From Treponema sp. (GTDB lineage Bacteria > Spirochaetota > Spirochaetia > Treponematales > Breznakiellaceae), in NCBI GenBank assembly GCA_031284385.1, contig JAISZZ010000103.1, positions 1-9,323 on the forward strand: 9,323 bases of DNA, given 5' to 3'. This document shows, piece after piece, positions 4,537 through 9,323 of this stretch. How positions within the stretch are numbered: the stretch's first letter is position 1; the number at the start of each line of letters is the position of its first letter. A program made the position numbers and the translations under genes. The notes under the pieces are model-generated. The model did not search any database and had not been told where the DNA came from. It saw only the letters and a list, made by a program, of their open reading frames with translations.

Positions 4537-6624
4537 ATGAAGCGCCTGTCCAGCTCTTCGTTTTTATTCATTGTACTGTTACTGATATGCGCGAATGTTT
4601 CGGCGCAAGATGACCAAAGCATGGTTTTGGGCAGTGACCTTGACGCATTGCGCGCAGCCGAGTCATTTAGGCTGGGCGTTGAGGCATACAATCGCAATTC
4701 TTTTAATGAAGCGATATTCGCGTTTGAGCAAGCTCTGTCATGGAAGCCGGACGAAGCCTTAATACTTGATTGGCTGGGACGCGCCTACTACCGGTCGGGT
4801 ATGGAAAACATAGCGCTGCGGCAATGGCAAAACGCGGCGCAAAAATACGGCGAGACATCTCCAGAGGCACTTCTAATTAACGGCAGGATTGAGCGTGTCG
4901 GCGCCCGCCGGAGTATTTACCCGTCTATCAATGAGGTTGACCGTTATGTTGAGATAGGGCATTTTCCCGGAAGTTCCGGCGGTATAACAAGTTTTAGCCA
5001 GCCCTCTTCCGTTTTGCCGGAAAATGACGGATCACTCTGGGTCGCGGCTTACGGCAGCAATGAGATAGTGCGGCTTGATGTGAACGGCATAGTGCGTTAC
5101 CGCGCACGCGGGCCGCTGGTGGGATTTGATAGACCTTTTGCGCTTGTTCGTGGGCTTGACCGGAGAATCTATGTCTCTGAATTCCGCGGCGGCAGGATAA
5201 GCGTTCTTGACGCGGAGGGTAAATGGCTTTCCCACATCGGTTCTAAGGGTCTGGAGCCGGGTCAGCTCAGCGGGCCCGCCGCACTTTCCATTGATGATGA
5301 GGGATACCTCTATGTCGTTGAATTTGGAAACCGCCGCATTTCAAAATTCGATCCTGACGGCGTATTTATCAATGTATTTGGTTTAAAAACTTCCGGTTTT
5401 GCCGGATTTTTGTCGCCATCGGGCATTACATCCCATAACGGGCTTGTGTATGTGGCGGACAGCGCAGCGAAATGTATCTACATCTTTGATTCAAACGGAG
5501 TTTACACTGGAATTCTGGCGGCGGACGGGCTGCGACAACCTGAAAACCTGAGATTTCTGAATGATAATAGTCTGATAGTTACCGATACGAAACGTTTACT
5601 GCTTGTTGATATCGATACCGGTATTACAAAAGAACTTTGCGCGATGGGAAATTCGCGGATTCGCTTCATTGACGGCGCTGTTGACGCAAACGGCGCGCTT
5701 ATGGCCGCGAATTTTGACGCAAATGAGATTACCGTGCTTGCATCGGTCAACGATGTGGCATCGGGCTTTTTTGTGTCGATAGACCGTGTTGTGAGCGCGG
5801 GATTTCCTAATGTTGTCGTGGAATTGCGGGTGGAAGACAGCCGCCGTCATCCTATAGTCGGCCTTGCTCAAACAAATTTTATGTTGACTGAAGAAGGCCG
5901 TCCCGTTCAAAATCAGACGTTTATGGCTGCGGGAAACGCGGCACAGGCAGCGGACATAGCGATTCTGCTGGAACGCTCACCGTCAACCGCTTCGTTGGGT
6001 GAAACGATGGATGCCGCGTTACGTGATATAAACGCCGCGATTGAGGGGCATGGAAACATAGCATCTATCATTTCCGCCGGAGAACAGCCGGTTCGTGAAC
6101 GTTTTTCCGCCGGAAACCCGTCTCTGCTCACCACGGCGGCGCGTGGTCGGCCTGAAATGCACACTCCACGCTGGCGTTTTGATTTGGGGCTGCGATTGGC
6201 TGCCACAGATTTGCTTGGGCTTTCGCCTAAACGATCAATTCTGTTTGTCAGTTCCGGCGCGGGACTCGGCGAACTCGCGTTTGAACAGTACAGTCTAAAC
6301 GAATTGGCGGCATACATGGCCAACAATGGAATCGTTTTTAACGCTATTCTTGTGGGCGAAGACTCCGCAAGCGTGCCTTTAAGCGATGAAATCCGTTACT
6401 TATGCGTTGAAACCGGCGGTGAAGCGATTCGGCTTTACAATCCTCAGGGTATAGGACCGCTTGTACGGCAGATGGTTTCCGTTCCATCGGCATCCTACAT
6501 CCTCAGTTACCAGTCGTCTCTTTCTACAGGATTTGGAAGGGCATTTCTACCGGTAGAAGCGGAAGTATACCTGCTGGAACGTTCAGGGCGTGATTCGATA
6601 GGCTATTTCCCGCCAATGGATTAG
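4537..6624 (+). CDS. secreted TPR-NHL propeller-VWA-like protein
   Basis: This is a 695-residue exported protein. A signal peptide (1-23, hydrophobic core FLFIVLLLICA, likely cut after VSA) is followed by a TPR-like segment (about 37-105). Next comes an NHL-type beta-propeller (about 148-404) with repeated blades such as GYLYVVEFGNRRISKFDPDG and GLVYVADSAAKCIYIFDSNG, and last a von Willebrand A-like domain (about 470-640). The VWA metal site (DxSxS in active forms) reads ERSPS (479-483), and the later strand ends FVSSG (570-574) instead of TDG. Metal binding is therefore doubtful. Such parts usually mediate protein or carbohydrate contacts; I infer a structural or binding role in the periplasm or at the surface. 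ATG 4537 is 6 bases after the TPR gene stop. A TTG at 4534 is the alternative start, and the nearest GAGG (4519-4522) is rather far from both. Confidence 0.85.
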   Translation: MKRLSSSSFLFIVLLLICANVSAQDDQSMVLGSDLDALRAAESFRLGVEAYNRNSFNEAIFAFEQALSWKPDEALILDWLGRAYYRSGMENIALRQWQNAAQKYGETSPEALLINGRIERVGARRSIYPSINEVDRYVEIGHFPGSSGGITSFSQPSSVLPENDGSLWVAAYGSNEIVRLDVNGIVRYRARGPLVGFDRPFALVRGLDRRIYVSEFRGGRISVLDAEGKWLSHIGSKGLEPGQLSGPAALSIDDEGYLYVVEFGNRRISKFDPDGVFINVFGLKTSGFAGFLSPSGITSHNGLVYVADSAAKCIYIFDSNGVYTGILAADGLRQPENLRFLNDNSLIVTDTKRLLLVDIDTGITKELCAMGNSRIRFIDGAVDANGALMAANFDANEITVLASVNDVASGFFVSIDRVVSAGFPNVVVELRVEDSRRHPIVGLAQTNFMLTEEGRPVQNQTFMAAGNAAQAADIAILLERSPSTASLGETMDAALRDINAAIEGHGNIASIISAGEQPVRERFSAGNPSLLTTAARGRPEMHTPRWRFDLGLRLAATDLLGLSPKRSILFVSSGAGLGELAFEQYSLNELAAYMANNGIVFNAILVGEDSASVPLSDEIRYLCVETGGEAIRLYNPQGIGPLVRQMVSVPSASYILSYQSSLSTGFGRAFLPVEAEVYLLERSGRDSIGYFPPMD

Positions 6625-6654
6625 GACAACCCCGATTAGCTCTGGCAGTCGCAC

Positions 6655-6702
6655 AGTAGGCAATCGCCGATTAACTTGAAGTCAATACAGTTGTCGCCTA
6701 CT
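6655..6702. repeat. inverted repeat between convergent genes
   Basis: AGTAGGC (6655-6661) and GCCTACT (6696-6702) form a 7-bp stem enclosing 34 bases, within which AATC-GCC-GATT (6662-6672) makes a second small hairpin directly stacked on it. It sits in the 109-base spacer where the plus-strand NHL operon and the minus-strand yhcH-like gene converge. A bidirectional stop or a structured RNA is possible. Neither side has a T-run, so an intrinsic terminator is unlikely. Confidence 0.35.
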
Positions 6703-6733
6703 TCATTTACGCATCACCTTAAGCAGCGTGGCG

Positions 6734-7186
6734 TTAAACGCAAATCTTGACAACGATTTTTTTTACGGGCATTGCGCTGCCTGCGATACAGGCGGGTTTG
6801 TGGGCATCTTCAGGGGATACCACTATGAATTCACCCGCTTGCAACAAAACAGAACCGTATATTGGCGGGTCGCGGTAAAATGTAACGTCTTTTTCGTTAT
6901 CGTACGGAGACATGGCTTCGAGACTGTCTCTGGGCGCAATTCCGAACATTTCTTGCCCGGCGGCTAAGAACTGAATGTCGAACATCCTGTCGTGGGTTTC
7001 AAACTTTGATTCCGAAGGAGGCTTTGTCGTGTACTCCTGAACCTTCACCGTAACGGATTTTGAAAGTTTAATCGTCCCAACAGGAATATCCGCCAAATCG
7101 CCGCGCCTTAAAAAATCATAGGCCAGCCTGAAATCCGAATTCAGATAATCATACTTTTCCACAAAAAGAATATTGCTTGCAAACAT
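6734..7186 (-). CDS. YhcH/YjgK/YiaL (DUF386, EbgC/TabA-like) family protein
   Basis: This is a 150-residue cytoplasmic protein of the cupin-like YhcH/YjgK/YiaL family, with length typical for it. Signature residues are ETH (63-65), MFDIQFLAAGQE (68-79) and SPEDAHKP (124-131), followed by the C-terminal strand VKKIVVKI. In the family the conserved Glu/His residues bind a metal. Known members include the EbgC beta subunit of evolved beta-galactosidase, YhcH linked to sialic acid use, and E. coli TabA, so a role in sugar handling or biofilm control is plausible. No sugar genes are adjacent, so the substrate is unknown. Start: GGAGG (7195-7191) lies 4 bases before the ATG. It follows the chemoreceptor gene by 69 bases on the same strand and may share its transcript. 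Confidence 0.9.
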   Translation of the reverse strand: MFASNILFVEKYDYLNSDFRLAYDFLRRGDLADIPVGTIKLSKSVTVKVQEYTTKPPSESKFETHDRMFDIQFLAAGQEMFGIAPRDSLEAMSPYDNEKDVTFYRDPPIYGSVLLQAGEFIVVSPEDAHKPACIAGSAMPVKKIVVKICV

Positions 7187-7202
7187 AAAACCTCCAAATA
7201 AC

Positions 7203-7218
7203 GGCGGATATTTCCGCC
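7203..7218 (-). terminator. hairpin in the chemoreceptor-yhcH gap
   Basis: On the minus strand GGCGGA-AATA-TCCGCC is a perfect 6-bp stem with a 4-base loop. It is followed by GTTATTTGGAGG, so only a weak T-rich tail precedes the yhcH-like Shine-Dalgarno site, 7 bases away. It could partly stop transcription after the chemoreceptor gene or protect and pace the downstream message. TATAGT at about 7228-7223 could be a -10 box for a separate promoter, but no -35 box matches. Confidence 0.4.
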
Positions 7219-7255
7219 CATACTATAAGCGTCCTAAAACAACGCCGATGCCGCC

Positions 7256-9079
7256 CTAATCAACCTTGAACTTTGATACCGCGCCGGTCAGGGCGGCGAT
7301 GGTTTCGTTGTTTTCGGAACTCTTTTCATTGACTTCCGCCGCCGCCGTCGCTATTTGTTCCGAACCTATGGACATCTCACTCATGCCATTACTGATTTCA
7401 CTGCTTATGCACAATAATTTTTCCACTTCGTTTATTATGGCGCGACCTTCGGTTTCCATCGCGCCCACGCCCTGCTTTACCATGCCGCTGAGTTCTTTTA
7501 ACCGTGAAATAAGCTCCATTACACGGGAACTGCCGGCCTGTTGTTCACGCATTGCCTCGCGGATATGTTCCTCTTGAAGGGAAACGGTTTTTACGCCGCC
7601 GTCTATTGCGTCAAAACGCTGTTGTACATCATTCGCCTGCGTTGTGATGTTGTCAATATCGGCCTTTATCTTTTTAAGCATTGCCGCGGTTGTTTTTGAT
7701 TGTGTACTTGACGACTCGGCAAGTTTGCGAATTTCATCGGCCACAACTGCAAAACCTCTGCCAGATTCGCCTGCGTGTGCAGCCTCTATCGCCGCATTCA
7801 TCGAGAGGAGATTCGTCTGGCTCGCTATATTTTCCATCAGAGAATTGATTTCAAGAAGTCCATCGGAGTCGCGGGCGATTGCCTGAATGTCGGTTGTTAC
7901 CGATGAAAGGCCGGCTCTTACAAACTCGGCGGACTCATTAAGGATTTTCACATTTTCGGAATTTTTTTCGAGAGTGTTTACGACAGCGCGTATACTGTCA
8001 ATCATTTCTTCAATCGCAGATGACGACGATGTTACGCTGTCCGACTGTTCTTCAGTCTGATTTCGGACTGTTCCTATCATTTCCATAATATGATCGATGG
8101 CGGAAGATGTGCCGTTTATACTGTTTGATTGGACATCTATCCGCTTTGTCATATTTTGTATGTTTGCGCTGATCTGGGTTACGGCGGCGGCGGTTTCGTT
8201 TATATTGACGGCCAACGTATCACCACTTTTTGTCAACGCGCCGGCGTGTACGCGGATTCCTTTTACAATATCCCTCATGCCGTTAAATATATTGTTCACG
8301 CCGGCGCTCATCTCGCCGATTTCATCGCGGCTGTCTACCGAAAGCCGGTTCGTCAAATCCCCTTCCATCGTGTTCAGTTTTTTGAGTGCTCCGGTCATTA
8401 CTTTGATTGGACGGGTTATCGACAGGTAGATTGAGATGCTCAACGCGAGCGCCAGCACGATGACGGAGAACGCTATCGTAATCAGTATTATGGTGTCCTC
8501 GCGCACGGTATGATCCGCGAGTACCTCAGTGTCCTCATACTTTTTTTCCGCCAGTTCGACAACCCTGTCAACGTTTACGCGGTGTTCCTTGTACTGGTTC
8601 CTTAGTTCATTCATCACCAGTTCCTCCGCTCTAACGCGGTCGCCACTCTGGAGTGCGGGAATGAATTCGTTAAACGTTAATTGATAGAATTTTATGGCAG
8701 GATCGTAGGTTTTTTCCAGCATGGTAGTCCGCATCTCGCCATGAACAAGCAGAGATTCGTCAATCCAAAACTGGTGCCGCATATCGTAATCAGCCTTGAG
8801 CCGTTTTAGCTCGGAAATAAATTCATCCAGCTCCGCCGGATCGGTTTCGTCTTTCATCTGTAAAACATCCAGATACGACTCGATTATATATTCCGGCGGC
8901 GGAAGGACATCGGCAATCAGATCCTTGCTCATAATTATCTGATTGTACAGATTACCCTGAATACGCAGTACATTCAAAGTCCGAAATGAGTATAGTGCAA
9001 AGCCGGCATATCCAGATATAAATACGACTATTAACAGTGCCAATTTTTTACCAATACTTACATTTTTGAGGGGATTCAT
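7256..9079 (-). CDS. methyl-accepting chemotaxis protein (transmembrane)
   Basis: This 607-residue chemoreceptor senses a signal outside the cytoplasmic membrane and controls the CheA kinase and thus motility. In order it has TM1 (about 13-32), a mostly helical extracytoplasmic domain of about 160 residues (33-195, probably a four-helix bundle), TM2 (about 196-222), HAMP (about 223-275) and the coiled-coil signalling domain (about 300-590). The hairpin tip at 415-455 ([22 protein letters not shown], then [16 protein letters not shown]) is the conserved CheA/CheW contact. The sensor domain contains the motif [12 protein letters not shown] (59-70). The protein ends in SKFKVD and has no NWETF-like pentapeptide for CheR/CheB tethering. 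The ligand is unknown. Start: AAGGA lies about 6 bases before ATG 9079. No che genes are nearby, so it acts as an orphan receptor. The yhcH-like gene follows. Confidence 0.95.
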   Translation of the reverse strand: MNPLKNVSIGKKLALLIVVFISGYAGFALYSFRTLNVLRIQGNLYNQIIMSKDLIADVLPPPEYIIESYLDVLQMKDETDPAELDEFISELKRLKADYDMRHQFWIDESLLVHGEMRTTMLEKTYDPAIKFYQLTFNEFIPALQSGDRVRAEELVMNELRNQYKEHRVNVDRVVELAEKKYEDTEVLADHTVREDTIILITIAFSVIVLALALSISIYLSITRPIKVMTGALKKLNTMEGDLTNRLSVDSRDEIGEMSAGVNNIFNGMRDIVKGIRVHAGALTKSGDTLAVNINETAAAVTQISANIQNMTKRIDVQSNSINGTSSAIDHIMEMIGTVRNQTEEQSDSVTSSSSAIEEMIDSIRAVVNTLEKNSENVKILNESAEFVRAGLSSVTTDIQAIARDSDGLLEINSLMENIASQTNLLSMNAAIEAAHAGESGRGFAVVADEIRKLAESSSTQSKTTAAMLKKIKADIDNITTQANDVQQRFDAIDGGVKTVSLQEEHIREAMREQQAGSSRVMELISRLKELSGMVKQGVGAMETEGRAIINEVEKLLCISSEISNGMSEMSIGSEQIATAAAEVNEKSSENNETIAALTGAVSKFKVD

Positions 9080-9082
9080 AAT

Positions 9083-9100
9083 TTTCCTTTTTATAGGAAA
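9083..9100 (-). promoter_or_regulatory. hairpin covering the chemoreceptor ribosome binding site
   Basis: TTTCCT and AGGAAA form a 6-bp AT-rich stem around a 6-base loop in the leader. The second arm contains the AAGGAAA ribosome binding site of the gene that starts at 9079. The stem is weak, so any effect on translation would depend on temperature or binding factors; this is inference. Confidence 0.3.
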
Positions 9101-9102
9101 GA

Positions 9103-9128
9103 ATTATATATATTTTACCGATTGTCAA
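9103..9128 (-). promoter_or_regulatory. putative chemoreceptor promoter with unusual spacer
   Basis: On the minus strand a perfect TTGACA (9128-9123) is followed by a perfect TATAAT (9108-9103), but only 14 bases lie between them, short of the usual 16-18. Using TAATTC two bases further gives 16 bases with a weaker -10 box. No flagellar-type (sigma28) promoter is evident in this short leader. Confidence 0.5.
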
Positions 9129-9323
9129 GTAGCCGCATTGCCGCCCAGGAATTCAAAGTATCACCCATCTGGTTCATCTCCCCAGACGAAAAGGATAAAA
9201 GCAGACCAGTTTTCATGGAGAAAACAACTGAATATTTATCTCAGCGCACTAAAGAAATTGTCCTGATGTCAAAGGCGCTTTTCACTATGCCGGCTATCCG
9301 GCAGCGCTCATTGTGCCCATGCC
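9129..9323. other. right-edge intergenic region with a possible partial plus-strand ORF
   Basis: No confident gene is present. On the plus strand an ATG at 9215 opens a frame that runs to the edge (36 codons, starting MEKTTEYLSQ). The same frame is open upstream well beyond this ATG. AAGGA at 9191-9195 is about 19 bases from the ATG, too far for a normal ribosome binding site. I recognise no family. It could be the start of a gene continuing to the right, or noise. Confidence 0.15.

Noticed and set aside
4573..4605. Lipobox in the signal peptide of the TPR-NHL-VWA protein
   Set aside because: The sequence LLIC-A has Ile just before Cys, which does not fit even relaxed spirochaete lipoboxes; a normal signal peptidase site (VSA) follows.
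5913..6326. Minus-strand ORF of 137 codons
   Set aside because: Shadow of the VWA-like part of the secreted protein, with low-complexity Ser/Arg/Ala composition.
9120..9218. Minus-strand ORF starting MKTGLLLSF near the right edge
   Set aside because: It is only 33 codons, has no ribosome binding site, and ends inside the chemoreceptor promoter.
1..9323. CRISPR array, insertion sequence or prophage
   Set aside because: No regularly spaced repeats, transposase, integrase or flanking direct repeats were seen on reading both strands.

Overview
The window looks like chromosomal DNA from an anaerobic, motile bacterium. A Treponema-like spirochaete is my best guess. The reasons are a PAS-type [FeFe] hydrogenase coupled to a SpoIIE-like phosphatase, a methyl-accepting chemotaxis protein whose signalling tip reads like treponemal ones, a secreted TPR/NHL propeller protein, and tRNA genes without encoded CCA. 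This assignment is inference; no rRNA or other taxonomic marker is present.

Left part (1-3127, minus strand): a two-gene operon. The first gene (2986 to 1238) encodes a putative sensory [FeFe] hydrogenase: a 2x[4Fe-4S] ferredoxin domain, an H-cluster domain, a third Fe-S motif and a PAS domain. The second gene starts inside the stop codon of the first (ATGA overlap at 1241-1238) and runs off the left edge. It encodes a PPM/SpoIIE-type serine/threonine phosphatase followed by an extra C-terminal domain I cannot name. All four H-cluster cysteines are present, but residues that move protons in catalytic enzymes are replaced. The pair is best read as a redox or hydrogen sensor passing its signal to a phosphatase. 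A good sigma70-type promoter lies upstream, and the leader contains inverted repeats next to the Shine-Dalgarno sequence.

Middle (3128-3840): an intergenic stretch with one doubtful but curious 32-codon cysteine-rich ORF, then tRNA-Gly(GCC) and tRNA-Leu(TAG) on the plus strand with hairpins around them. The tRNA-Gly has C instead of the near-universal U at T-loop position 55.

Right-centre (3841-6624, plus strand): a TPR protein without a signal peptide, followed after 6 bases by a secreted 695-residue protein made of TPR, NHL-type beta-propeller and a von Willebrand A-like domain with an imperfect metal site. They probably form one operon.

Right part (6734-9128, minus strand): a transmembrane methyl-accepting chemotaxis protein followed 69 bases later by a small YhcH/YjgK/YiaL-family protein. 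Their gap contains a hairpin. The two right-hand operons converge around a 109-base spacer with an inverted repeat. The last 240 bases hold the chemoreceptor promoter and nothing else I can call with confidence.

The most interesting element is the hydrogenase/phosphatase pair. I see no CRISPR array, insertion sequence, phage gene or attachment site.
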